From: an uncultured Lachnospiraceae bacterium
GTDB lineage: Bacteria > Bacillota > Clostridia > Lachnospirales > Lachnospiraceae
DNA: 6,908 nucleotides
Reading direction: 5' to 3'
Assembly: GCA_934351705.1 (NCBI GenBank)
Contig: CAKRJK010000074.1
Coordinates: 1 to 6,908, forward strand
Shown: positions 1-5,956 of the stretch, one piece after another
Numbering within the stretch: position 1 is the first letter of the stretch
Layout: each line of letters opens with the position of its first letter
Translations under genes and position numbers: made by a program
The notes under the pieces: generated by a model
What the model was told of the DNA's origin: nothing
The model's input: only the letters and a program-made list of their open reading frames with translations
The model's database searches: none

Positions 1-36
1 CATCAATATGCTTAAAAGGTAATTTTTTCGTCTCAT
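1..36 (-). CDS. N-terminus of an exported or membrane protein (partial)
   Basis: Twelve codons are visible before the window ends: an ATG at 36-34, then MRRKNYLLSILM. An AGGAG sequence (complement of 43-47) lies 6 nt upstream, good spacing for a ribosome binding site. Two arginines and a lysine followed by a hydrophobic run is how a signal peptide or first membrane segment begins, so the product is probably exported or membrane-bound (inference from 12 residues). It starts 60 bp after the sensor kinase stop, in the same direction, and I see no hairpin terminator between them. It may therefore be the third gene of the two-component operon. The function cannot be told from what is visible. Confidence 0.55.
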   Translation of the reverse strand, partial: MRRKNYLLSILM

Positions 37-96
37 ACCCATCTCCTCAAATCTCTGTTTATCTACTGTTTATGCTACCAGATTTTGTCTTACTTA

Positions 97-1593
97 TCAA
101 CTATTATTTGAATTGGTATCCAGTTCAAACCAAAATTCCACTCCGTTTTCATGATTGCACACACCGCATTGACGGTGAAATGATTCCTGTATGGCTTTGA
201 CAATGGAAAGTCCGATTCCGTTGCCGCCGTATTCTCTGGTTCTCGCTTTGTCCACTTTATAGAATTTATCCCATATCTTCGGAATGTCTTCCTCCGGTAT
301 TTTCTTTCCGGTGTTAAAAACGCTCACTCGCACACAGTCATCTTTCTGTGTATATTTCACGTCAATGTGACGCTCTCCGTCCACTTCCTGTACATAATGG
401 ATCGCATTGCTTAAGTAATTGGTGAGGATTTCCTCGACCATAAATTCATCCGCCCACACATATTGTATTTCACTCGGATATGTGATGACTGCTTCTTTTT
501 CCTTAATCAAAATTCCGGATGCACTCACCACACCGTTGATCAGTTCGGTCAGATTAAAGCGTTCAATATTGACTACGTCATTTCCCGATTCGATCTGGTT
601 TAACGTCAGCAGTTTTTTGACCAGCTTATTCATCTTGTCCGCTTCATCCATAATGACTTCACAGTAAAAATCCCTGCTCTCCTCATCGTCATTGATACAT
701 TCTTTCAATCCTTCCGCATATCCTTGTATCAACGCAAGTGGTGTTTTTAATTCATGCGATACGTTTGCGAGAAATTCTCTTCTGACCTGATCAACCTGCT
801 CTTTTTTCTCAATGTCTTTTTGCAATTCATGATTCGCACTTTTTAACTCTGAAATGGTCTTTTCCAATGTCTCGGAAAGTGTGTTCATATGCTCGCCCAG
901 CTCATCGATCTCATTCGGCTTTTCCGACGGTACATATTTTGCCTCAAAGTCTAAATCGGTCATCCGCTTCGATATTTTTCCAAGCTGCACCAGCGGACCG
1001 GTAATCCTCCGGCTGATAAAAACTACCGCCAGCGTACTCAGTGCCAACGCGATTAGACCGACATAGGCAAGAAATTCATTTGCAACGGTAACGCTCTCTT
1101 TGATACTCTCCAGTGCCGTTCTCATAAAGACAAGATTTCCGTCCTCTAACGTTCCCCAAAGGACAAGATAATCCTCCTCCATCCGTTCATCCTGCTGCTT
1201 CTCGATAATGTAATTGTCGCTCGTTCTGATGATTTCGGTGCTTTGTCCGTCCGTGCCGCTGTACAGTGCGTTGAAAAACTGACTTTTCAACTTATCGCTG
1301 TTGCCCGATGAGGAACGGATCACCTGTGAATCGGGACTTAAAACCAAAATGGAAATATTTCCGTTGGAACAGATTCTCTCAAAGGCAATATCAAACTCAT
1401 CACTCTCAAACACACCTTTTCGGACTGCCTGATTGATCGTCGAAAAACCTGCCAGCAATGCTTTCTGCTTGTTTGCCGTATAAAAATGCTCCAAAAAAGT
1501 GCTATTTAAAAACCAGCACAATACAACTGTGCCGGTAATTAAACCAATCATGACATATGCAAGATGTTTTGTAATAGAATATTTCTTCTTCAT
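97..1593 (-). CDS. Membrane sensor histidine kinase (HAMP-HisKA-HATPase), VanS/CssS-like
   Basis: A 498-residue sensor kinase predicted to phosphorylate the response regulator encoded just upstream. The order is a membrane segment at about residues 11-30, an extracytoplasmic region of about 140 residues, a second membrane segment at about 176-194, a HAMP domain to about 246, and a short coiled stretch. The dimerisation domain follows with the H-box FLANVSHELKTPL (phospho-accepting His280), then the ATPase domain with N-box LSNAIHY (Asn396), G1-like FNTG (425-428) and G2 GGNGIGLS (456-463). In G1 an Asn stands where many kinases have Asp; from family knowledge this variant is common in VanS-like kinases. 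The start ATG lies 9 nt after the regulator stop. Its ribosome binding site (TAAGGGA) includes that stop codon, so translation is probably coupled. The ligand cannot be inferred; the sensor region resembles nothing I recognise. Confidence 0.95.
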   Translation of the reverse strand: MKKKYSITKHLAYVMIGLITGTVVLCWFLNSTFLEHFYTANKQKALLAGFSTINQAVRKGVFESDEFDIAFERICSNGNISILVLSPDSQVIRSSSGNSDKLKSQFFNALYSGTDGQSTEIIRTSDNYIIEKQQDERMEEDYLVLWGTLEDGNLVFMRTALESIKESVTVANEFLAYVGLIALALSTLAVVFISRRITGPLVQLGKISKRMTDLDFEAKYVPSEKPNEIDELGEHMNTLSETLEKTISELKSANHELQKDIEKKEQVDQVRREFLANVSHELKTPLALIQGYAEGLKECINDDEESRDFYCEVIMDEADKMNKLVKKLLTLNQIESGNDVVNIERFNLTELINGVVSASGILIKEKEAVITYPSEIQYVWADEFMVEEILTNYLSNAIHYVQEVDGERHIDVKYTQKDDCVRVSVFNTGKKIPEEDIPKIWDKFYKVDKARTREYGGNGIGLSIVKAIQESFHRQCGVCNHENGVEFWFELDTNSNNS

Positions 1594-1602
1594 ACGAATC
1601 CC

Positions 1603-2277
1603 TTATTTTTCCAGTTTGTAACCCATTCCCCAGATTGTCTTGATGTAATCGCCCTTGTCACCCATTTTGCTTCGCAGTTTCTTGACATGGGTATCAATGG
1701 TTCTGGCATCTCCGAAATAATCATAATTCCACACATGGTTTAAAATCTTCTCTCTCGACAATGCAATTCCCGCATTCTCTACAAAATAGGTTAAAAGCTC
1801 AAACTCCTTGAAACTTAATTCAATCGGCTTTTCATCCACCCATACCTGATGTGCCGCCTTATCGATCACAATTCCCTCAAACTCGAGCCTGTCTTCTGCG
1901 TTCAGCTTGTTCGTCCGACGCAAAATCGCCTCTACTCTCGCAACGAGGATTTTCGGACTGAACGGTTTTGCAATATACTCGTCCACACCCAGTTCAAATC
2001 CCAAAAGCTCGTCATTCTCATCGCCTCTTGCCGTGAGCATGATAATCGGCACTTTGGAATTTTCCCGCACTTCACGGCAGACATCCCAGCCGTTCAGTTT
2101 CGGCATCATCACGTCCAAAATAATCAATGCAATATCTTTATCTTCATAAAAAATGTCTAATGCCTGCTCGCCGTCTGCCGCCTCCAAAACCTCATATCCT
2201 TGTTTGCTCAGAAAGTCTTTTACCAATTTACGCATACGGCTCTCATCATCGACTACCAATATCTTCAAGCGTTCCAT
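1603..2277 (-). CDS. OmpR/PhoB-family response regulator
   Basis: A 224-residue DNA-binding response regulator of normal family length. The receiver domain (about 4-118) shows the acidic pair Asp10/Asp11, the phospho-accepting Asp55 in LIILDVMMP, Thr82 and Lys104 (AKPF). A winged-helix effector domain follows at about 128-222, with the recognition-helix region ARTIDTHVKKLRSKM and the closing IWGMGYKLEK typical of OmpR-type proteins. The start ATG at 2277 is preceded by GGGAGG with a 6-nt spacer. The partner kinase begins 9 nt after its stop, so the two form one transcription unit. Its targets are unknown; the partial exported gene after the kinase and the membrane protein upstream are the nearest candidates. 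The family call is firm, the physiological role is not. Confidence 0.96.
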   Translation of the reverse strand: MERLKILVVDDESRMRKLVKDFLSKQGYEVLEAADGEQALDIFYEDKDIALIILDVMMPKLNGWDVCREVRENSKVPIIMLTARGDENDELLGFELGVDEYIAKPFSPKILVARVEAILRRTNKLNAEDRLEFEGIVIDKAAHQVWVDEKPIELSFKEFELLTYFVENAGIALSREKILNHVWNYDYFGDARTIDTHVKKLRSKMGDKGDYIKTIWGMGYKLEK

Positions 2278-2312
2278 ATCCTGCCTCCCGATTGCTGCTT
2301 TTCTTGTGTTTT

Positions 2313-2345
2313 ATTATAACCGACAAATATGTAAAAATTGTGAAA
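2313..2345 (-). promoter_or_regulatory. Putative promoter of the regulator-kinase operon
   Basis: On the minus strand a perfect TATAAT occupies 2318-2313, about 35 nt before the regulator start. No good -35 box lies 16-18 nt upstream of it (the sequence there is CAATTT). Just upstream is a loose direct repeat, TGTAAAA (2330-2336) and TGTGAAA (2339-2345) as read on the plus strand, 9 bp apart. A good -10, a poor -35 and tandem half-sites fit activation by a regulator of the OmpR type, perhaps autoregulation. This is inference; OmpR-type sites are usually spaced 10-11 bp. Confidence 0.45.
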
Positions 2346-2939
2346 CTACTGATATTCCAATTCGTCAAGTGCCTGCTCGCGCTCGTCAAGCTCCTGCTCC
2401 CACGCAGAGTATTTGTCAATCAGCTTATTCTCGTAATTCAAGATATTGACATTGTCCGATGTCGCTGCGAGGATCATCATTGTGATCACGGAAATTGCCA
2501 GAATCAGTGTGGTTGTCATAAACACCGTGCACCTTGACTTGTAATTGACATTCTTTTCTTTTTTCTGTGTCTTTTGTCTGCTTTGTTTTTGCTTCTTCTC
2601 TGCCTTTTTTTCGGATTTCTTTTGGGATTTTTTTGTCTCGGATAAATCCGCCTGCTCTGTCTGCACAATCGGAATCGCTTTGATGTCTTCGTTTGAAATC
2701 GTCGGAATCGCCACAAGATATTCCTTTAATTCATGCAAAAAGCAATAGCCCACCGGTGTCTCAAACAAGCGTTGTTTTATGAGGTTGTCGTACACCTGCA
2801 AGACTGCCTGCGGATCTTCCATGTCAAGGTTTGCCTTGATGTAATGGATTCCCTCCACTTCTTTTTGTGCCTGTTCCGCCTCTTCTTCTGTTTGAAACAA
2901 AAATCCATCTATACAATAATCATCCCGTAATTCTGTCAT
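2346..2939 (-). CDS. Putative single-TM protein with lysine-rich linker
   Basis: I cannot assign a function. The 197-residue product has four parts. A soluble acidic N-terminal domain (about 1-95) contains DGFLFQTEEEAEQAQKE and the later stretch LFETPVGYCFLHELKEYL. A strongly basic Lys/Gln/Ser linker (about 103-130) follows. One hydrophobic membrane segment spans about 138-159 (TVFMTTTLILAISVITMMIL). A short, charged, probably coiled-coil tail begins at NYENKLIDKYSAWEQEL. The positive linker just before the membrane segment predicts a cytoplasmic N-terminus and an external tail. From memory, similar proteins with this N-terminal pattern and a WEQEL-type tail occur as hypothetical genes in Lachnospiraceae; I cannot check this. 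It lies 68 bp upstream of the response regulator on the same strand with no visible terminator, so co-transcription is possible. Confidence 0.8.
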   Translation of the reverse strand: MTELRDDYCIDGFLFQTEEEAEQAQKEVEGIHYIKANLDMEDPQAVLQVYDNLIKQRLFETPVGYCFLHELKEYLVAIPTISNEDIKAIPIVQTEQADLSETKKSQKKSEKKAEKKQKQSRQKTQKKEKNVNYKSRCTVFMTTTLILAISVITMMILAATSDNVNILNYENKLIDKYSAWEQELDEREQALDELEYQ

Positions 2940-2943
2940 TTCT

Positions 2944-2952
2944 ATCACCTCT
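2944..2952 (-). promoter_or_regulatory. Ribosome binding site fixing the membrane-protein start
   Basis: The minus strand reads AGAGGTGAT across 2952-2944, then AGAA and the ATG at 2939-2937. An in-frame GTG at 2948-2946 would add three residues but lies inside this site, so it cannot be served by it. The ATG at 2939 is the better start. Confidence 0.7.
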
Positions 2953-2975
2953 GATTTGCGTATTTCTCTATTTCA

Positions 2976-3004
2976 AGTATAAAAAAACACTTTGCGAAAT
3001 GCAA
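2976..3004 (-). promoter_or_regulatory. Putative sigma-A promoter for the membrane protein
   Basis: On the minus strand TTGCAT (3004-2999) and TATACT (2981-2976) are separated by 17 nt. The -10 matches consensus at five of six positions, the -35 only at TTG. It lies about 37 nt before the ATG at 2939. A copy of the TTTGCGAAA repeat fills part of the spacer, so a bound protein could block it. Confidence 0.55.
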
Positions 3005-3028
3005 CCCGATTTTCCTCATTTTGCGAAA
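2988..3028. repeat. Direct repeat CAyTTTGCGAAA in a divergent promoter region
   Basis: CACTTTGCGAAA (2988-2999) and CATTTTGCGAAA (3017-3028) differ at one of 12 positions and start 29 bp apart. TTTGCGAAA is itself nearly symmetric (TTT/AAA arms around GCG). The left copy lies between the -10 and -35 boxes of the minus-strand promoter; the right copy is upstream of the plus-strand -10. The position suggests operator sites shared by two divergent genes. The regulator is not known. Confidence 0.5.
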
Positions 3029-3036
3029 GTTTATGC

Positions 3037-3065
3037 TTTTAAAATCATGGGTTTTCCTTTATAAT
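3037..3065 (+). promoter_or_regulatory. Putative promoter of the 195-residue protein gene
   Basis: A perfect TATAAT lies at 3060-3065. The hexamer 17 nt upstream (TTTTAA, 3037-3042) is a poor -35. Transcription would begin near 3072, leaving a leader of about 27 nt that carries only the ribosome binding site. Confidence 0.5.
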
Positions 3066-3083
3066 AGAATATGTTTTTACACG

Positions 3084-3090
3084 AAGGAGG
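3084..3090 (+). promoter_or_regulatory. Ribosome binding site fixing the start at 3099
   Basis: GAAGGAGG (3083-3090) lies 8 nt before the ATG at 3099. The frame stays open upstream to a TTG at 3021, but that extension would run through the promoter and has no ribosome binding site. The ATG at 3099 is therefore preferred. Confidence 0.85.
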
Positions 3091-3098
3091 ATTTTCTT

Positions 3099-3686
3099 AT
3101 GTTATTTGAAGATTTTGAAGATAATACAGAACGATATGCCGAATTTATCGAGGAACTTTTAGCAGCTCATGCAGAGAACCGCTTTGATTCGGTTTTTAAT
3201 CAGGCATACGGCACGGGACGTTTCAGCGAAGATGATTTTATCAATATTTTTAATGCGATCGACGCGGATTGTGTTGCCAATTACAAAGCGAACGATACGT
3301 CTGATAAGGCTGCTGTGATGGAGGCTCTGCGGTTAAAGATGATGGATTCCCTCTCGGAGGCAAATCTTTCTTCGATTTCTTTTGAGCTTGCCGCCACATT
3401 TTTCAATCACTTTACACAGGGCATTGAGGAGATGGATCGGAGCGAATCTTTAAATCCTTGCCTTACCCGTATTTTTAAGTGTATTGCCACTACCGGCTCA
3501 TGGGCAGAATTTTTTGCCGGACTGGAACCGATTTTCCATATTGATTATGCGAGATTTTCGGATCGCATTGACTTTGACTGTGCAAGACTTTGCGGATTTT
3601 CCTGCAACTTTGACCGGGGATTGGAACTTGCTCAAAATGAGAACTGCCATCCGAGCTTCAAAGATGCTGTCTTATCCAGAAAGTAG
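3099..3686 (+). CDS. Uncharacterised cytoplasmic protein with C-terminal cysteine cluster
   Basis: I do not recognise this 195-residue protein. It has no signal peptide or membrane segment. The N-terminal half is acidic and looks helical (MLFEDFEDNTERYAEFIEEL onward). Seven cysteines are present (58, 121, 128, 161, 165, 169, 183), six of them in the last 75 residues. Cys161, 165 and 169 form CX3CX3C within FDCARLCGFSCNF, and Cys183 follows in NENCHP. Such spacing puts three thiols on one helical face, possibly a metal or redox site, but this is not the CX3CX2C of radical SAM enzymes. The gene stands alone: it is divergent from the membrane protein, with which it shares a repeat-containing promoter region, and ends at a hairpin terminator. 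The reading frame, promoter and ribosome binding site make it a real gene; its role is open. Confidence 0.8.
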   Translation: MLFEDFEDNTERYAEFIEELLAAHAENRFDSVFNQAYGTGRFSEDDFINIFNAIDADCVANYKANDTSDKAAVMEALRLKMMDSLSEANLSSISFELAATFFNHFTQGIEEMDRSESLNPCLTRIFKCIATTGSWAEFFAGLEPIFHIDYARFSDRIDFDCARLCGFSCNFDRGLELAQNENCHPSFKDAVLSRK

Positions 3687-3703
3687 AAAGTAAACCACAA
3701 AAC

Positions 3704-3766
3704 AAACAGCCGTATCAGACTGCTTTTGACCTATTTGCGTCAAGCCTCTGATACGGCTGTTTTATT
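3704..3766. terminator. Hairpin terminator between converging genes
   Basis: Arms 3704-3719 and 3747-3762 are perfectly complementary over 16 bp (AAACAGCCGTATCAGA / its reverse complement). A further short stem, TTGAC/GTCAA at 3726-3730 and 3739-3743, sits inside. TTTTATTT follows on the plus strand, and GTTTTGTGG follows on the minus strand. It can end the plus gene (stop at 3686) and, less strongly, the converging receptor gene (stop at 3785). Confidence 0.88.
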
Positions 3767-3784
3767 TAATATCGTTAAATTTTT

Positions 3785-5227
3785 TTAGTTTGTCACTTCT
3801 TCTACTAATGCTTTCAATGCCTGTGTGATCTTCTGGCTCTGCTCTAAGCAGTCATTTTGCATATTCTCGGAATTCTCAGCCTGCGCGGAAACTTCCTCTG
3901 TCGTTGCGGAAAGATTTGAAATGTGATCCACAATCTTCGCATTGTTTTCCTGGAGGTTTGCACAACTTCCATTCAGCACTTTTACTTCCTCACTGGTCTT
4001 CATCAGATCTGCTGCGATGTTTCCGAAGGAAGAATTTGCCTGTTCCATAATCTCGTTATTTTTCTGGATGGTCTGTGCTGTATTATCAACAGAATGTACC
4101 ATCTTTTCGATTTTCTCGATGAATGTTTCTAACACATTCTCAATGTTCTCCGTAGAGGATCTTGTCTCATCTGCCAGCTCACGGATCTCATCCGCAACAA
4201 CCGCAAATCCTTTTCCTGCCTCTCCTGCTCTTGCCGCCTCGATAGACGCATTTAACGCTAACAGGTTGGTACTGGATGAAATGTTGGAAATCGTTTCCGT
4301 GATTCCTTTCATATTGACAATCTCACGGGAAAGATACTGCATTTCTTCATTCAGCTCTGCACTTTCCTGTACAATCGTCTTGGTGCTTTCCTGCAATTCG
4401 TTCATATATACCTGACCTTGATTGGAGGAAGAAACGGAGGTCTCCACAAAGTCCTGTACGGTAGCTACCGCCTCGTTAATGTTCTGAATCAACTGCTGGA
4501 TCTCAGCCGTCAGCTGTGTCTGCTCCTGGATACTCTCTGCAGTCTGCAATGTACTGGAGGCAATCTCGCGTGTTGCCATCGTTGCCTGCTGCACCTGATT
4601 CTGGAGCTGCATTGCAAATTCTCTGGATTTTGCGACACTGTCTCTTACCGCATTTGAAGTATTCACCATCTGCTCTACATGGCGTTCCTGCTCCTCCTGA
4701 CTGTCTTGGATAACCTTCGCATCCTCTGCCGAATAAACTCTTTGCAGATTATTCGTATACGCAAATGTCAGTACAAATAAAATATTAATAACAATCTGTG
4801 TCAATACAACCATTAAAGGAGATTTTCCGAGTGCCAAACGTGCCATAAAGATAACCGTGTTGACAACAAAAACCGCAGCCAAAGCAATCGTTGTATACTG
4901 TTTGTCATGATAAACCGCAACAATAGAACAAGCGATATAAGAACAAGCAAAGATAATAATGTGTTCTGACTGAAGTACCCATCCTGCATATGTAAGTCCG
5001 TAGAAAACAACCAATAAGTATCGAACCATTGTTTTTTCAGGACACACACGTCCTAAAATCACAAAAACGACCACGCTGATTAACGCTATGATCAGTGTCG
5101 AAAAAAACAGCAGCTTGTTTCCGTTATACAACATCTCCGCGAATGTAAATACCGGAATAATAGCAATCAAAAAGCCTACTAATCTCAGCATAATCCTGTT
5201 TGTTTTTATTTCTCTTTGAATCTCCAT
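3785..5227 (-). CDS. Six-TM methyl-accepting chemotaxis-like receptor
   Basis: A 480-residue chemoreceptor-type protein. The first 160 residues hold about six hydrophobic segments (roughly 13-33, 38-58, 68-86, 88-107, 112-130, 138-157) joined by short loops. There is thus no extracellular ligand domain, and sensing would be within the membrane. No HAMP domain is evident; the chain goes directly into a long coiled coil rich in Gln, Glu, Ser and Thr. The highly conserved hairpin tip that contacts CheA/CheW in this family is clear at about 315-361 ([31 protein letters not shown]). There is no C-terminal pentapeptide for CheR/CheB binding. The ATG at 5227 follows AGGAGGA with a 6-nt spacer. No chemotaxis or flagellar genes lie beside it. 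The family call is firm; the signal is unknown, and control of something other than motility is possible. Confidence 0.93.
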   Translation of the reverse strand: MEIQREIKTNRIMLRLVGFLIAIIPVFTFAEMLYNGNKLLFFSTLIIALISVVVFVILGRVCPEKTMVRYLLVVFYGLTYAGWVLQSEHIIIFACSYIACSIVAVYHDKQYTTIALAAVFVVNTVIFMARLALGKSPLMVVLTQIVINILFVLTFAYTNNLQRVYSAEDAKVIQDSQEEQERHVEQMVNTSNAVRDSVAKSREFAMQLQNQVQQATMATREIASSTLQTAESIQEQTQLTAEIQQLIQNINEAVATVQDFVETSVSSSNQGQVYMNELQESTKTIVQESAELNEEMQYLSREIVNMKGITETISNISSSTNLLALNASIEAARAGEAGKGFAVVADEIRELADETRSSTENIENVLETFIEKIEKMVHSVDNTAQTIQKNNEIMEQANSSFGNIAADLMKTSEEVKVLNGSCANLQENNAKIVDHISNLSATTEEVSAQAENSENMQNDCLEQSQKITQALKALVEEVTN

Positions 5228-5290
5228 AAAAAATCCTCCTGTATCTATCCGTTTGACAATTTTTGAATTGCCTACTATCTCTATTGTACA

Positions 5291-5318
5291 ATTTTAACGG
5301 TTTTTCCAACTTTGTCAA
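5291..5318 (-). promoter_or_regulatory. Sigma-A-type promoter for the receptor gene
   Basis: On the minus strand TTGACA (5318-5313, perfect) and TAAAAT (5296-5291, five of six) are separated by 16 nt. Transcription would start near 5284, giving a leader of about 57 nt. I found no TAAA-N15-GCCGATAA flagellar sigma box, so this receptor appears to be expressed by the vegetative polymerase. Confidence 0.7.
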
Positions 5319-5366
5319 TAAAAATCATTTTTTCCTGTCGCTGCATCTTATGGAAACATCGTCCTA

Positions 5367-5395
5367 TTGCTTAAATATTACATACTTGTTACAAT
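5367..5395 (+). promoter_or_regulatory. Putative promoter of the small Cys peptide gene
   Basis: TTGCTT (5367-5372) and TACAAT (5390-5395) are separated by 17 nt. The -10 matches five of six positions, the -35 three. Transcription would start near 5402 and end at the hairpin at 5528-5554, giving an RNA of about 155 nt that carries only the 23-codon gene. Confidence 0.5.
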
Positions 5396-5446
5396 TCTCT
5401 TGTCAGCTGATACAGACAAAAAAACAAGAATAAGGAGGACGAAACT

Positions 5447-5518
5447 ATGTGTTTAAAATTCAATAGCTGTTCCGAGTTATTTAATGCTATCTGCAAATAC
5501 TTTAACCTCGGTTGTTAA
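5447..5518 (+). CDS. 23-residue cysteine-patterned peptide, unknown function
   Basis: A very short gene with complete signals: TAAGGAGG (5431-5438) 8 nt before the ATG, a TAA stop at 5516, a promoter candidate 52 nt upstream and a strong terminator 10 nt downstream. The peptide begins MCLKFNSCSELFNAICKY and ends FNLGC. Cysteines are at 2, 8, 16 and 23, the last being the C-terminal residue. Each of the last three closes an FN-x(1-2)-Cys unit (FNSC, FNAIC, FNLGC), so the peptide reads as a threefold repeat, C-x2-FN-x-C-x3-FN-x2-C-x2-FN-x2-C. There is no Gly-Gly leader or classical signal peptide. It lies between the receptor and a heavy-metal domain gene. Possibilities are a thiol or metal-binding peptide, a precursor of a modified or exported peptide, or the coding part of a dual-function small RNA. 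I know no named family that fits. Confidence 0.65.
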   Translation: MCLKFNSCSELFNAICKYFNLGC

Positions 5519-5527
5519 TACGTTTTA

Positions 5528-5558
5528 GGGGGATGTCGCTTAGCGGCATCCCCCTTTA
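5528..5558 (+). terminator. Strong rho-independent terminator after the small peptide
   Basis: GGGGGATGTCGC (5528-5539) pairs with GCGGCATCCCCC (5543-5554) over 12 positions including one G-T wobble, closed by a TTA loop and followed by TTTAT. The minus strand has no T run after the stem, so it is oriented for the small peptide transcript. The U tract is short, but the stem is very GC-rich. Confidence 0.85.
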
Positions 5559-5567
5559 TCATGGCTG

Positions 5568-5825
5568 TTATTTTTTTAAGAATGAAAAAAGTCCGCTTTT
5601 TGTATACGGCTCGCTGCTGATTCCCTGAAGCGTATAACCCGTAGAATCAATGACCTGCGTAATCTGTTCCTCATCTATCGGCTCCTCGCTGATCACAACG
5701 GTCTCTCCTTTGGTGTGGGATGAGGTTACTTTTTTCACATGGAGAGCGTTGCGGATTGCTTCGTTGATGTGTGATTCACACATTCCGCACATCATGCCCT
5801 CGATTTTTAATGTTGTCTTTGTCAT
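5568..5825 (-). CDS. Small heavy-metal-associated (HMA) domain protein, CopZ-like
   Basis: An 85-residue protein consisting of one HMA domain. The metal-binding loop GMMCGMCESHI carries Cys13 and Cys16 in MxCxxC arrangement after the first strand (TKTTLKIE). The later strand VVISEEPIDEEQITQVIDSTGY fits the beta-alpha-beta-beta-alpha-beta fold. Family knowledge gives soluble copper(I) chaperones and the N-domains of P-type ATPases as relatives. Length and lack of membrane segments point to a stand-alone chaperone or metal-binding protein; the metal is inferred only. The C-terminal tail after about residue 70 (TKSGLFSFLKK) is an extension beyond the domain. The ATG at 5825 is preceded by AAAGGA about 9 nt upstream. 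No copper ATPase or CsoR/CopY gene is beside it, and it has its own promoter. Confidence 0.9.
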   Translation of the reverse strand: MTKTTLKIEGMMCGMCESHINEAIRNALHVKKVTSSHTKGETVVISEEPIDEEQITQVIDSTGYTLQGISSEPYTKSGLFSFLKK

Positions 5826-5889
5826 GGTCTGTATTTTCCTTTCTTGATCCTCTTCCTTGCCTGCATCTGTACCCTCTTTTGTAGGGAAT

Positions 5890-5919
5890 ATTATAGCACA
5901 CTCCCGATGAATTTCTCAA
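5890..5919 (-). promoter_or_regulatory. Extended -10 promoter for the HMA gene
   Basis: On the minus strand TTGAGA (5919-5914, five of six) is followed after 18 nt by a perfect TATAAT (5895-5890), with TG one base upstream of it (TGCTATAAT), an extended -10. The start would be near 5883, about 57 nt before the ATG. I see no clear CopY- or CsoR-type operator palindrome. Confidence 0.75.
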
Positions 5920-5956
5920 CAGGAATCGGAGACATCGTCACTTGCGTTTTAGGGAA

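Noticed and set aside
2127..2537. Long plus-strand open frames opposite the response regulator and membrane protein (also 1849-2160 and 2153-2449)
   Set aside because: They have no ribosome binding site, unlikely composition, and are antisense to genes with clear domains.
3021..3098. N-terminal extension of the 195-residue protein from TTG 3021
   Set aside because: It would cross the -10 box and the strong ribosome binding site that serves the ATG at 3099.
3942..4415. 157-codon plus-strand open frame opposite the chemoreceptor
   Set aside because: It is an antisense shadow of the highly conserved receptor tip; the minus-strand protein is unmistakable.
5253..5281. Plus-strand TTGACA at 5253 as promoter of the small peptide
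   Set aside because: There is no acceptable -10 at 16-18 nt, and it is almost 200 nt from the start codon.
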